Of a stretch of 45,401 nucleotides of DNA, positions 26,636 through 34,877 are shown piece by piece; within the stretch, counting starts at the first letter, position 1; each line of letters opens with the position of its first letter. The translations under genes and the position numbers were made by a program. The notes under the pieces were generated by a model, which saw only the letters and a program-made list of their open reading frames with translations, made no database searches and was not told the DNA's origin. The stretch is from Imperialibacter sp. EC-SDR9 (GTDB lineage: Bacteria > Bacteroidota > Bacteroidia > Cytophagales > Cyclobacteriaceae). Where the stretch lies: NCBI RefSeq assembly GCF_902498805.1, contig NZ_LR701614.1:1-45401 (forward strand), given 5' to 3'.

Positions 26636-27199
26636 ATGGCGAGATCAGGCGTTAAGCAATTTGAAGAGTTTTTTGAAAAGATCATTTTCTGGGGGCGCTG
26701 GGTGCAAGCTCCTATGTATCTGGGGCTTATCTTCGGTTCTTTCATGTACCTATATAAGTTCTTCGAAGAACTCTATCACCTCTACGACGGGGTGGTTAGC
26801 TATACAGAGGCTCAGGTGATGCTTGGCATTTTAGGTTTAGTAGACATAAGCATGGTAATGAACCTAATTGTGATGGTCATTGTCGGTGGCTACTCCATTT
26901 TTACGAGTAAAATTGATGTTGATCACCACGAAGATAAGCCTCAATGGCTTGAAGACCTTGATGCTGGCAAGTTGAAAATTAAGCTGGCTTCTTCGTTGGC
27001 ATCGATTTCAGGTGTTCACCTGCTCAAAACATTTATTGATGTTAGAGGTGCGAGAGACATGGAAGGCAATGAAGGTATCATAGTCGAAATTGCCATCCAC
27101 CTAACTTTCATCATTTCCGCTTTGCTTTTAGCCTACACTGAGAAAATCCAGCACTCATACCACGGTCATGGCGCTGCTGAGGGCGATGACAGCCACTAA
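26636..27199 (+). CDS. UPF0114/YqhA family membrane protein
   Basis: This 187-residue protein has about four helices and matches UPF0114: FFEKIIFWGRWVQAPMYLGLIFG near residue 14, EAQVMLGILGLVDISMVMNLIVMVIVGGYSIF near 58, and a conserved cytosolic PQWLEDLDAGKLKIKLASSLASISGVHLL near 100. The C terminus is His-rich (HSYHGHGAAEGDDSH), which could bind metal. Function is unknown; homology to YqhA only indicates an inner-membrane protein. A strong terminator follows at 27225. Confidence 0.9.
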   Translation: MARSGVKQFEEFFEKIIFWGRWVQAPMYLGLIFGSFMYLYKFFEELYHLYDGVVSYTEAQVMLGILGLVDISMVMNLIVMVIVGGYSIFTSKIDVDHHEDKPQWLEDLDAGKLKIKLASSLASISGVHLLKTFIDVRGARDMEGNEGIIVEIAIHLTFIISALLLAYTEKIQHSYHGHGAAEGDDSH

Positions 27200-27224
27200 T
27201 AAGAAACCATTTAAAATATTTATC

Positions 27225-27260
27225 AGGGCGCTGAATTCTTCAGCGCCCTTTCTTTTTCAC
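27225..27260 (+). terminator. Terminator of the YqhA-like gene
   Basis: A 10-bp perfect GC-rich stem (27225-27234 with 27240-27249) and a 5-base loop are followed by a T-rich tail, giving a standard rho-independent terminator for the rightward transcript. Confidence 0.85.
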
Positions 27261-27284
27261 AAAAAAAGCCACCTTTCGGTGGCT
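27261..27284 (-). terminator. Terminator of the BNR-repeat gene
   Basis: On the minus strand a 7-bp stem (27267-27273 with 27278-27284) with a GAAA loop precedes seven T residues. It would end the leftward transcript of the 27399-30521 gene, 115 bp past its stop. The two terminators stand back to back. Confidence 0.75.
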
Positions 27285-27398
27285 CCCATTTAGATTAGGT
27301 TGGTTAAATACCTATTCAATTTAGATAAATTATTGAATATCCGAAACAACCTAACTCGTTTTCCTCTTGAGTCATTACTCAACCCTGAGGCGGTATCT

Positions 27399-30300
27399 TC
27401 ATTCGATTAGCTGAATCTGCTCCTCCTTTACCTTTTCTTTATAGGCTTCCCAGTCGGTCTGCACAAACTTACTAATGTTGGCTATCGGCGATTTCACGGC
27501 CTCTTCGGCCTGGCTCAAAATCGTCTCCTGCGTCGGGGTGGCAATCATATAGGTATCTCCAAGGTGATTGGCTGCCAGGTTGATGATCGCCTCCACAGTT
27601 GTAGGATCTCTATAGATTCCCTGCATGTCCTCCTTGCCAAAAATAGGCTCCCTTAGTGCTTTCACCTTTGCTTTGATGTCTTTCCCGGCACTTTTAAGCA
27701 CCTTAGAAGCTTCGTCTTCTCTATCCGCCAGCAGCTTATCAACTCTTTCAACGGCAGCCAACGCCTCCCTGAGGTTATCCACGGCAATTGTTAGCTGGGT
27801 CACGGAAGCCTCCCACCGCTTGATCATAGCCAGCTTTCTCTCTCGTTCCTGAGGAGTTATTGGTGTTACTCTTGGGTCGCTAAGAACTTTTACCTCTGTT
27901 GTCGCTATGTCTTCACCATGAACAACTTTCACAGTATAAGTGCCGGGCACGGCTGTAAAGCCACCACCATCGGCAGTTCCCGGCTTTGGCTTTGATGTGT
28001 CCGGTTCTCTCACCTCTTTGTACCGAAGATCCCACGAGGTTCGGTTGAATCCTTTTTTGGCATCGGCATACAGCGTACGAACAACCTGCCCCTCCTGGAG
28101 GATTTCTATCTTGACACTATCTCTTTTTCCGGCCACCTCTTTCAAATAAAAGGAAATCAGCGCTCCGTAAGGTCTGTTCTCACCAGCAAAGAGCCCGTCA
28201 CCAGTGGCGCTGTATCCTTTGGCTCCTCTGGTTGTGCTCGCCGCATAGGCATCGGGGACATCAAACAACGCTATTGACTTGTCCAACAATTGCTTTCCCT
28301 GGCTGGCTAGCGCTCTCATCGGACGAATATCGTCGAGCACGTACACTGAACGCCCGTACGTGCCAATAACCAGGTCATGATCCCTCGGATGAATGACCAA
28401 ATCCATTGTCGATACTGTTGGGTAGCCATTTTCCCACTTTACCCAACTGGCAGCCCCATCAACCGTCATATACAGCCCAAATTCAGTTCCGACGAACATA
28501 AGCCTGGGCTCAATAGGGTCCTGCACAAAAGAATGAACAAACCCTGTTACGGAGTTTTCATTTACCAGGCGCTTCCAGGTCTTTCCAAAGTCTTTCGTTT
28601 GAAACACCCATGGCGTCCAATCGTTTCTCCGGTAGTTGTTAATCACCACGAAAGCTTCTCCTTCATTGTAGCTGGATGCGTGCACCTGATTGACCCAGGA
28701 ACCAGCAGGAACTCCTTTAATGTTCGTCGCAACGTTAGTCCAGGTTTTTCCCTTGTCTCTCGTTAGCTGAACATTGCCGTCGTCGGTTCCCACCCATATT
28801 ATGTCCTTGCTGAGGCTACTTGGCGACACCGCCAAAATCGTTGTGTGATTTTCTGCGCCTGTCACGTCATAGGTGATGCCACCACTTTCGAGTTGCTTTT
28901 GCTTTGCAGGATCATTGGTGGTGAGGTCTGGCGAGATAATCTCCCAGGTCTTCCCCTTATCTGGCGAATAATGCAGAAACTGACTTCCCATATAAATGCC
29001 ATTGGCGTTGTGCGGATCCCTTGCTACACCGGCATTCCAGTTAAACCTGAGAAAGGTGCCTTCAGGATGCACAGGCTGCCTATACTCAGAGTCGCCTGTT
29101 ACCTTATCATAGAGCTGAATATTTCCTTTTTGCGATTGAGCAAATCCGTACCGTGAGTTTTCCAGGTCCGGAATAACATCAAAACCGTCGCCTCCGCCTA
29201 TGCGGGTCCACTCAGAGTTATATATGAGGTTATTATTGTCGCCCCTCCCTCTGACATACACACTGCTTGGCCCCGTCCACGATCCATTGTCCTGCAAACC
29301 ACCATATATATTGAACGGAATGTCGTTATCCACGCTGATGTGATAAAACTGCCCTAAAGGCAGATTCTCAGGATAATACCAGGTTACACCTTTGTCTCTG
29401 GTCACACCCATTCCACCGTCATTTCCGATAAGCATGAAGCTTGGGTCGTCGGGATGAATCCAAAAGGCGTGATTATCGCCATGGAGCCGGCCCACATTTG
29501 TGAATGTTTTGAAAGTCTTTCCGCCGTCTTCGCTTACAGTGGTGCCACTAAAAATATTGTAGATTCTGTTCTCATTCGATGGGTCTACATAAATCTCCGC
29601 ATAATAAAACGGCCTGTCCCCGATATTTTTAGTAGTCACCAACGTCCAGGTAAAACCGCCGTCTTCCGACTTGTAGAACCCATTCTTTTTTGCCTCAACA
29701 ATAGCGTAAACAACCTGCGGCTTTCCCGGTGCTATTGCCAGTCCCATTTTACCCAGTTCGCCTTCAGGTAGTCCATCCTCACTCGTAATCTTTTTCCAGG
29801 TTGTTCCTGCATCCATGGTCACATACATTCCTGAGCCCGCACCACCAGACTTAAAGAACCAGGGCCACCTGCGAAACTCCCACATATTGGCAATGAATTT
29901 ATTGGGGTTGGTTGGATCACGTACCATCTCACCTATTCCTACTCTTTCGTTTACGTACAAAATCTTACTCCAAGTCTTGCCCCCATCCGTCGTCTTGTAC
30001 ACACCTCTGTCGGGTGTGTCTTGCCAGGCAGACCCCTGCACGCCGACAACCACCACATCAGGATTGAAAGGATCAACAAAAATCCGGTGAATATTGCGGG
30101 TATTTTCCAACCCCATGTGCTTCCAGGTGGTACCCCCATCGTTTGACATGTAAACTCCATTTCCAGAATTGTGGCTATTTCTGGGATTGCCCTCGCCTGT
30201 GCCAACCCAAATAATATTTGGATTTCGCTGATAGATACTAATTGCACCGATGCTGGTTACCGGCTGATCATCGAAGATTGGCATCCATTTATAGCCTCCG

Positions 30301-30521
30301 TTCTCTGATTTCCACAGGCCGCCAGAAGCTGACCCAACATATATAATGTCTGGGTTGGATAAGTCCACATCGAAAGACGTTACCCTCCCACTCATTCCAG
30401 AAGGGCCGATGCTTCGTGCCGATAAACCCTGGAACATTTCACTGTTAATGACCTGAGCACTGATTAACCCTGGCAAAAAGAGTAAAATCAGACTTAACTT
30501 ATATAAAATTCCATACCGCAT
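27399..30521 (-). CDS. Large secreted BNR/sortilin-type beta-propeller protein
   Basis: This 1040-residue protein has a signal peptide (about residues 1-22, ending LISAQ). Many BNR/Asp-box repeats (S/N-x-D-x-G-x-T-W) run from about residue 35 to 730, for example SENGGYKWMP, SNDGGTTWKH, TTDGGKTWSK and SEDGGFTWT, building one or two VPS10/sortilin-like propellers. A beta-sandwich region follows at about 800-890 (GTYTVKVVHGEDIATTEVKV). The C-terminal part (about 895-1035) is helical and charged. Such proteins are often labelled glycosyl hydrolase, but no sialidase Arg triad or Asp/Glu pair was identified here. No T9SS sorting domain is present, so ordinary export is expected. It has its own terminator. 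Confidence 0.88.
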   Translation of the reverse strand: MRYGILYKLSLILLFLPGLISAQVINSEMFQGLSARSIGPSGMSGRVTSFDVDLSNPDIIYVGSASGGLWKSENGGYKWMPIFDDQPVTSIGAISIYQRNPNIIWVGTGEGNPRNSHNSGNGVYMSNDGGTTWKHMGLENTRNIHRIFVDPFNPDVVVVGVQGSAWQDTPDRGVYKTTDGGKTWSKILYVNERVGIGEMVRDPTNPNKFIANMWEFRRWPWFFKSGGAGSGMYVTMDAGTTWKKITSEDGLPEGELGKMGLAIAPGKPQVVYAIVEAKKNGFYKSEDGGFTWTLVTTKNIGDRPFYYAEIYVDPSNENRIYNIFSGTTVSEDGGKTFKTFTNVGRLHGDNHAFWIHPDDPSFMLIGNDGGMGVTRDKGVTWYYPENLPLGQFYHISVDNDIPFNIYGGLQDNGSWTGPSSVYVRGRGDNNNLIYNSEWTRIGGGDGFDVIPDLENSRYGFAQSQKGNIQLYDKVTGDSEYRQPVHPEGTFLRFNWNAGVARDPHNANGIYMGSQFLHYSPDKGKTWEIISPDLTTNDPAKQKQLESGGITYDVTGAENHTTILAVSPSSLSKDIIWVGTDDGNVQLTRDKGKTWTNVATNIKGVPAGSWVNQVHASSYNEGEAFVVINNYRRNDWTPWVFQTKDFGKTWKRLVNENSVTGFVHSFVQDPIEPRLMFVGTEFGLYMTVDGAASWVKWENGYPTVSTMDLVIHPRDHDLVIGTYGRSVYVLDDIRPMRALASQGKQLLDKSIALFDVPDAYAASTTRGAKGYSATGDGLFAGENRPYGALISFYLKEVAGKRDSVKIEILQEGQVVRTLYADAKKGFNRTSWDLRYKEVREPDTSKPKPGTADGGGFTAVPGTYTVKVVHGEDIATTEVKVLSDPRVTPITPQERERKLAMIKRWEASVTQLTIAVDNLREALAAVERVDKLLADREDEASKVLKSAGKDIKAKVKALREPIFGKEDMQGIYRDPTTVEAIINLAANHLGDTYMIATPTQETILSQAEEAVKSPIANISKFVQTDWEAYKEKVKEEQIQLIE

Positions 30522-31227
30522 AATATTAATTGAGTTAGTTGATATGCGGCCAAGTAAATACCAATCCCCTGCCTATAAAAAAAGTATTTATACGAGTGGT
30601 GAGTCGGGCGTCCTATCGCCGCACACTGTATTTTTCTGTTCGCCAGTCACTTACAGCGAGGAGCGCTTATTGAAAATTTAAACATTCGAAGAAAGAACCT
30701 CATAGCCAGCGTTCAGGGAGTTGCCTAATCACGAAGAATATAATTTTGCAGCGTTGTTAAGAATGCCTGAATTCTACTATCCAGGCAAGGAAATGCCAAC
30801 AAAACGCAGAAACATATTCTGAATCAGGTCACAGCGAGGAAGAAGCCCTCTACAATAACCAGGAATGGTTACTATCTAAAAAATTGTATTTTTCATATTA
30901 TATCGTTCAACAAACAGAAGATAGAAATTTGCTCTCATAGCCAACAAACCAGAGCATTCATTGTTGCCAGTTTTAATTAATTATCTGGATTAGTATCAAA
31001 AAATCAATAGAACGTTACGATTATTAGACAATACATAAAACACGCTTCACAACAAACGTTTTCGTTTTGAAGTCTTCAAAAATGACTGAAATAATACTTT
31101 TCTTATATGCAATTTGCCGTCAATATTTTTTATTTAAGATTTGGTTAACGATATTTGTAGCTGACTTAACGACAAAATTTGATTTTGTCTACTAGTTTTT
31201 GATGTTCAACTGTAAACTATAAGCTTT
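30522..31227. other. Long AT-rich divergent intergenic region
   Basis: This 706-bp gap lies between the BNR gene (leftward) and a small secreted-protein gene (rightward). It is markedly AT-rich in its right half. No coding frame of note, tRNA or recognised riboswitch was found. The last 60 bases before 31228 carry loose matches to the TAnnTTTG box, including TAGTTTTT near 31193, so the promoter of that gene is probably there. The gap is long enough for a small RNA, but none could be defined. Confidence 0.35.
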
Positions 31228-31707
31228 ATGAAAAAAGGATTACTTCTTGCCGCCATGTTCGTTGGACTGTCTCTTGTGGGATACTCGCAGGAGTCGGATG
31301 TATTCTCTTTCAATTTTGTAGAAGACAAGCTGGATGACAGCAATGTAAATATGGCAGCTGTTGGTGGACACTATCTTGGGTCGGACATCGCAGTGAAGCT
31401 GGAACTTCTTAAAGATTCTTACACATGGAAAGAAGAAGGCACACCAAATAGCCCAACTACCAAAACTGTTGTTGAAAAGCCAGCGATATACTACTCCCTT
31501 AAGAAACTTGATAAGTACTACAAAAAAGCGATTAAGAAGGGTGATGTAACTGAAGAAGCAGCGAGAGACGAATTCGTTAAAGCTCTTGATATTGCCTTGT
31601 TCATCAGATATCAGGAAACTGCCGCTTTCGAAGACAAGCTTAGAGAACTAAAAGAAGAATCAGATATTGCTCTACTTTACACCAAGAAGGTTAAATTAGA
31701 GTTCTAA
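31228..31707 (+). CDS. Small exported protein of unknown function
   Basis: This 159-residue product was not assigned to a family. A clean signal peptide (MKKGLLLAAMFVGLSLVGYSQ) is followed by a mature part of about 138 residues. It begins with an acidic FSFNFVEDKLDDSNVNM stretch and continues with a lysine-rich helical half (LKKLDKYYKKAIKKGDVTEEAARDEFVKAL). There are no cysteines or catalytic motifs. It stands alone, with 706 bp of AT-rich sequence upstream and a hairpin terminator downstream. Composition and signal peptide support a real gene. Confidence 0.75.
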   Translation: MKKGLLLAAMFVGLSLVGYSQESDVFSFNFVEDKLDDSNVNMAAVGGHYLGSDIAVKLELLKDSYTWKEEGTPNSPTTKTVVEKPAIYYSLKKLDKYYKKAIKKGDVTEEAARDEFVKALDIALFIRYQETAAFEDKLRELKEESDIALLYTKKVKLEF

Positions 31708-31759
31708 AGCATTTAAGATAACCTGTAAGAGGGTTTTACTACTGTCGATCAATCGTAGA

Positions 31760-31781
31760 CAAAGGGGTGAATGCCCCTTTG
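31760..31781. terminator. Terminator hairpin between convergent genes
   Basis: CAAAGGGG (31760-31767) and CCCCTTTG (31774-31781) form an 8-bp stem with a 6-base loop, 52 bp after the 31228 gene and 5 bp before the stop of the gene at 31787. The T-run on the plus side is interrupted, so strength is moderate. Confidence 0.55.
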
Positions 31782-31786
31782 TTCAT

Positions 31787-32206
31787 TTACAGCCGTTTAG
31801 CGTCTGTTAGGATGAAGCTAAGCTGATACACATCATCATCGTTTAGCTTGAGCGTGCCTTCAAAAGTTAGTTCATCATCCATTTTTAGCCCTTCCAACTT
31901 CTCGGTTGGAAATATCATCATCACCGACTCAGGCCCTGCTTCGCCACAAAAAAAACAGGTTGCCATAGGGTATCTTGACAGTACAATTCCCTTAGGTGAA
32001 AGATCAATGGGAAGGTAATAGCCTTTGATAATATATTTCTTCCCGTCCATTTGAAGCAGCCCATCATCAAATTGGGGGATATAGAACGACGCTTTCTCTT
32101 CATCTATATACTTACTTTCAAATCTCACCCCTTCGAAGACTTTCCAGAGGCTTGGACTCTGAAGCGGCGACACAAAAAGGGCAAAGCCCAAAACTAGCTG
32201 CAACAT
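31787..32206 (-). CDS. DUF3299-like exported protein
   Basis: This 139-residue protein has a short hydrophobic N terminus (probable signal, about residues 1-17). Its core resembles DUF3299: GYYLPIDLSPKGIVLSRYPMATCFFCGEAGPESVMMIF (split here as GYYLPIDLSP and CFFCGEAGPESV, about 62-97) followed by FEGTLKLNDDDVYQLSF. The CxxC pair could be redox-active or bind metal. In other bacteria such proteins are found near ABC export genes, and here the ABC ATPase gene is just upstream, but a terminator at 32275 separates them. Family assignment is fairly good; function is unknown. Confidence 0.72.
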   Translation of the reverse strand: MLQLVLGFALFVSPLQSPSLWKVFEGVRFESKYIDEEKASFYIPQFDDGLLQMDGKKYIIKGYYLPIDLSPKGIVLSRYPMATCFFCGEAGPESVMMIFPTEKLEGLKMDDELTFEGTLKLNDDDVYQLSFILTDAKRL

Positions 32207-32274
32207 ATGAGTAATATAGTTCCTCCGACAAAGATAGGCACTAACTCCGTGGTGCTCGCCCCACTAAAATAAAA

Positions 32275-32302
32275 AGGCAGGAAGGTAAAAACCATCCTGC
32301 CT
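32275..32302 (-). terminator. Terminator of the hlyD-ABC transcript
   Basis: AGGCAGGA (32275-32282) and TCCTGCCT (32295-32302) form the stem, with three further inner pairs and an AAAA/TTTT loop. On the minus strand it is followed by TTTTTATTTT. It lies 27 bp past the stop of the ABC ATPase gene. Confidence 0.8.
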
Positions 32303-32329
32303 AGTACGTATTAGCCCTTTAATTTTGAT

Positions 32330-33043
32330 TTATACCATTGCTTTGTCCTTGGCATTGATGTTTTCAGAAACGATCTGGCCGTCGAACAAGTGGATGATTC
32401 TGTGTGCATATTCTGCGTCGATAGGAGAGTGAGTCACCATAATCACTGTAGTTCCTCCCTCGTTCAAGTCGCTCAGCAAGTTCATAACTTCCTGGCCATT
32501 GGCAGAGTCAAGGTTACCAGTAGGCTCATCCGCAAGAATCAGCTTAGGCTTGGCCACCACCGCTCTCGAAATCGCCACACGCTGCTGCTGACCACCCGAA
32601 AGTTGCTGTGGGAAGTGGTTCTTTCTGTGCATGATCTTCATCGACTCCATTACCTCCTCTACCCTCTTCTTGCGCTCAGCCGCAGAATACTTCAAGTAGA
32701 TAAGTGGAAGTTCAATGTTTTCATACACTGTGAGTTCGTCAATCAGGTTAAAGCTCTGGAATACAAATCCAATATTAGCTTTTCTCAAATCCGCTCTCTG
32801 GCGTTCCGAGTGTTTCGAAATTTCCTGGCCCATGAAGTGGAAATCGCCTTCAGACGGGTTGTCAAGCAGGCCGATGATATTAAGCAAAGTTGACTTGCCG
32901 CAACCAGACGGCCCCATGATAGCTACAAATTCGCTCTCACGCACTTCAAGATTAACTCCAGCTAAGGCAGTTGTTTCAATCTCATCTGTGTAGTAGAACT
33001 TCTTCAGTCCTACTGTTTTAATGACAGTTTTAGCATTTTCCAT
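32330..33043 (-). CDS. ABC transporter ATP-binding protein (MacB/LolD type)
   Basis: This 237-residue ATPase is of the MacB/LolD/FtsE branch, which powers extrusion of lipoproteins, peptides or toxins rather than classical import. Motifs: Walker A GPSGCGKST near residue 45, Q-loop FQSFNL near 93, signature LSGGQQQR near 142, Walker B LILADEPTGNLD near 160, and H-loop MVTHSPIDA near 205. It is 26 bp downstream of the HlyD-type gene and is probably translated from the same mRNA. No MacB-like permease is in the window, so the partner must be encoded elsewhere. Confidence 0.93.
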   Translation of the reverse strand: MENAKTVIKTVGLKKFYYTDEIETTALAGVNLEVRESEFVAIMGPSGCGKSTLLNIIGLLDNPSEGDFHFMGQEISKHSERQRADLRKANIGFVFQSFNLIDELTVYENIELPLIYLKYSAAERKKRVEEVMESMKIMHRKNHFPQQLSGGQQQRVAISRAVVAKPKLILADEPTGNLDSANGQEVMNLLSDLNEGGTTVIMVTHSPIDAEYAHRIIHLFDGQIVSENINAKDKAMV

Positions 33044-33069
33044 ATGTATATGGTTAGATATTGGTTTAT

Positions 33070-34320
33070 TTATTTAAAAACTAATCGATCCTTATCCTGA
33101 TAACCCTCGTAGGAAGAGACAACAACTTTCTCTCCTGGTTGCAGCCCTTCTAACACTTCATAAAACCGTGGGTTCTGACGTCCCAATCTAATGTTCCTGC
33201 GTGTCGCAAAATCGCCGCTCGCATCCACTACAAATATCCAATTGCCACCTGTAGTCTGATAAAAGCTTCCCCTTGGAATCTGTATCGCCTGAATATTCTC
33301 GCTCAACTGGAGACGTATCTGAAGCGTTTGACCTCTTCTGATTCCATCCGGAACGTCTCCCTCAAAATACATGTCCACCTCAAACAGGCCATTTCGTACT
33401 TCTCCGTAGTTCTTCATGATTGTGAGCTCATAAGTCCCTCCCGCAAAGTCGAATGTACCCTTCAACCCTTCGTATATTCTGGCCAGGTAGTGCTCATCAA
33501 TTTGCGCTCTCACCTTAAACCCATTCGTATCATCAATCTGGCCAATGTTTTGACCGGGAGAAATCGACTCACCCACTTCGCCGTTCACAGTCGACAAACG
33601 CCCCGAAATAGGAGCCCTTATGTACAAATTCTCCAGGTTCTGGCGAATCATGTTAAGGTTGTTGTTTGTTCTCTGTAGCAATGCCTGAGAGTTGTTGATA
33701 GTGTTTTCAGCATTCAAAGAGTCTACCTTTTGAGACTTTACTTCAACAACCCTTGTTTTAATCAGCCTTTCATAGTCAAGCTTAGCTCTCAAAAACTCTT
33801 GTTCAGAAATTACCTTCTCCTTGAAAAGCTGCTCGCTTCTCTCGTAAAGATCCTTCGCCTGAGCAATCTGGTAGTCGAGCGTAATCAGCGTGCGCTGTAG
33901 CTGGAACAAACTCTGCTGCATCTGCAACCTCGTGTTTTGAAGCTGGTTCATCAAGATGAACGCCTGGGTTTCCTCCCTTATGAAGCTTTGCAACAAATTA
34001 TTGTTAGTGAGCTTTAAAATAGTGTCCCCTTTTTCTACCTGAATACCACCCTCGTAGAATTTCTTCTCAATAATACCGCCTTCTATCGCATCCAATCGGA
34101 TAGTCTTGATAGGCATGACCTGTCCATCGACAGGGATAAACTCCCTGAATTCACCATTTTGTACTTCAGCTACATTGATTTTATCAACAGACACATTGAG
34201 CTTGGAGCTTCGGTCTGCAAAAACAAAACTGTATATAACAAAAAGTACAAATGCGCCACTAAGCCCATAAATGGCGACTTTCTTGAGAGTAAATGTTTTC
34301 TTTTTAATTACACGATCCAT
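33070..34320 (-). CDS. HlyD/MacA-family periplasmic adaptor protein
   Basis: This 416-residue adaptor has one N-terminal membrane anchor (about residues 12-34, KVAIYGLSGAFVLFVIYSFVF). A biotinyl-lipoyl part follows (GIIEKKFYEGGIQVEKGDTILKL near 81-103), then a long coiled coil (about 110-225; LQMQQSLFQLQRTLITLDYQIAQ). The second lipoyl half (LYIRAPISGRLSTVNGEVGESISPGQNIGQI near 236) and beta-barrel regions come after. Adaptors of this type link an inner-membrane ABC transporter to an outer-membrane channel. It heads the unit with the ABC ATPase. A sigma-54-like site stands 33 bp before its ATG. Confidence 0.92.
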   Translation of the reverse strand: MDRVIKKKTFTLKKVAIYGLSGAFVLFVIYSFVFADRSSKLNVSVDKINVAEVQNGEFREFIPVDGQVMPIKTIRLDAIEGGIIEKKFYEGGIQVEKGDTILKLTNNNLLQSFIREETQAFILMNQLQNTRLQMQQSLFQLQRTLITLDYQIAQAKDLYERSEQLFKEKVISEQEFLRAKLDYERLIKTRVVEVKSQKVDSLNAENTINNSQALLQRTNNNLNMIRQNLENLYIRAPISGRLSTVNGEVGESISPGQNIGQIDDTNGFKVRAQIDEHYLARIYEGLKGTFDFAGGTYELTIMKNYGEVRNGLFEVDMYFEGDVPDGIRRGQTLQIRLQLSENIQAIQIPRGSFYQTTGGNWIFVVDASGDFATRRNIRLGRQNPRFYEVLEGLQPGEKVVVSSYEGYQDKDRLVFK

Positions 34321-34352
34321 TTGCTAAGATATTTCAAGTCCGTGCCAGTATC

Positions 34353-34368
34353 TCCAACAAAAATGCCA
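34353..34368 (-). promoter_or_regulatory. Possible sigma-54 promoter for the hlyD-ABC unit
   Basis: On the minus strand TGGCAT, five bases, then TTGGA resembles the -24/-12 form TGGCAC-N5-TTGCW. The -24 GG is kept, but the -12 GC is GG, so the match is imperfect. Initiation would fall near 34342, 22 bases before the ATG. A second TGGCAC at about 34342-34347 has no -12 element in register. Confidence 0.35.
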
Positions 34369-34502
34369 CAAATTACAAATCGCTGATTATTAATCAATTA
34401 CGGTTTGATTGGTTTTGCGAAATAGTTCGATTATGTACACTTAGGAGCGGTTGGTGTTCGCTATTGAGCAAAAGGAAAGACCTGAAGAACAGGCAAAAAA
34501 AA

Positions 34503-34526
34503 AGATTCAGGCATTCGCCTGAATCT
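34503..34526. promoter_or_regulatory. Perfect 10-4-10 dyad between divergent genes
   Basis: AGATTCAGGC (34503-34512), loop ATTC, and GCCTGAATCT (34517-34526) form a perfect dyad. On the minus strand it is followed by nine T residues, like an intrinsic terminator, yet no leftward gene ends here: the nearest, the FKBP gene, already has a terminator at 35336-35359. It may be an enhancer site for an NtrC-type activator serving sigma-54 promoters on both sides, or the end of an unannotated small RNA. Confidence 0.5.
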
Positions 34527-34833
34527 CAAGGTCAAAAACTCAAAATAAAAAGGACTAATCAAATCTTAATCCACAACAACACACGAATATAAAACAATCG
34601 GCTCTAAAATAAAATTCCTTCCCTCTAAATTTTGAATTTTTAGTCGTGTGGCTTTTGGTCATTTCCCATATAGCCTTTGCGCCACAAATAACGGTAGGGC
34701 TGGCCAGGCATTGGCAAGAGGCCTCTAGACAAGGTGTGCAAGTGCAAACATTTCTTCAAAAAAGCTTCCAAATAATCGCTCAGAGGTCCTTACGTTAAAA
34801 AAAGGTGCGAAAACTGAGGGTTGTTGAGGATAC

Positions 34834-34849
34834 TGGCAGTATTTTTGCC
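34834..34849 (+). promoter_or_regulatory. Sigma-54 (-24/-12) promoter
   Basis: TGGCAG, five bases (TATTT), then TTGCC match the consensus TGGCAC-N5-TTGCW, with both invariant pairs (GG at -24, GC at -12) in the correct register. The start site would be near 34860, 18 bases before the ATG at 34878. A sigma-54 activator gene lies 1.2 kb downstream on the same strand. Confidence 0.7.
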
Positions 34850-34877
34850 ACTGTATTGCGAAAGCACACTACTTTAT

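Noticed and set aside
27399-30521. Calling the BNR protein a glycosyl hydrolase
   Set aside because: BNR repeats alone do not show hydrolase activity, and no sialidase active-site residues were identified.
34555-34565. TAAGATTTG on the minus strand as promoter of a small RNA ending at the 34503-34526 dyad
   Set aside because: Spacing within the box is off by one base and no -33 box was found. A small RNA remains only an alternative explanation of the dyad.
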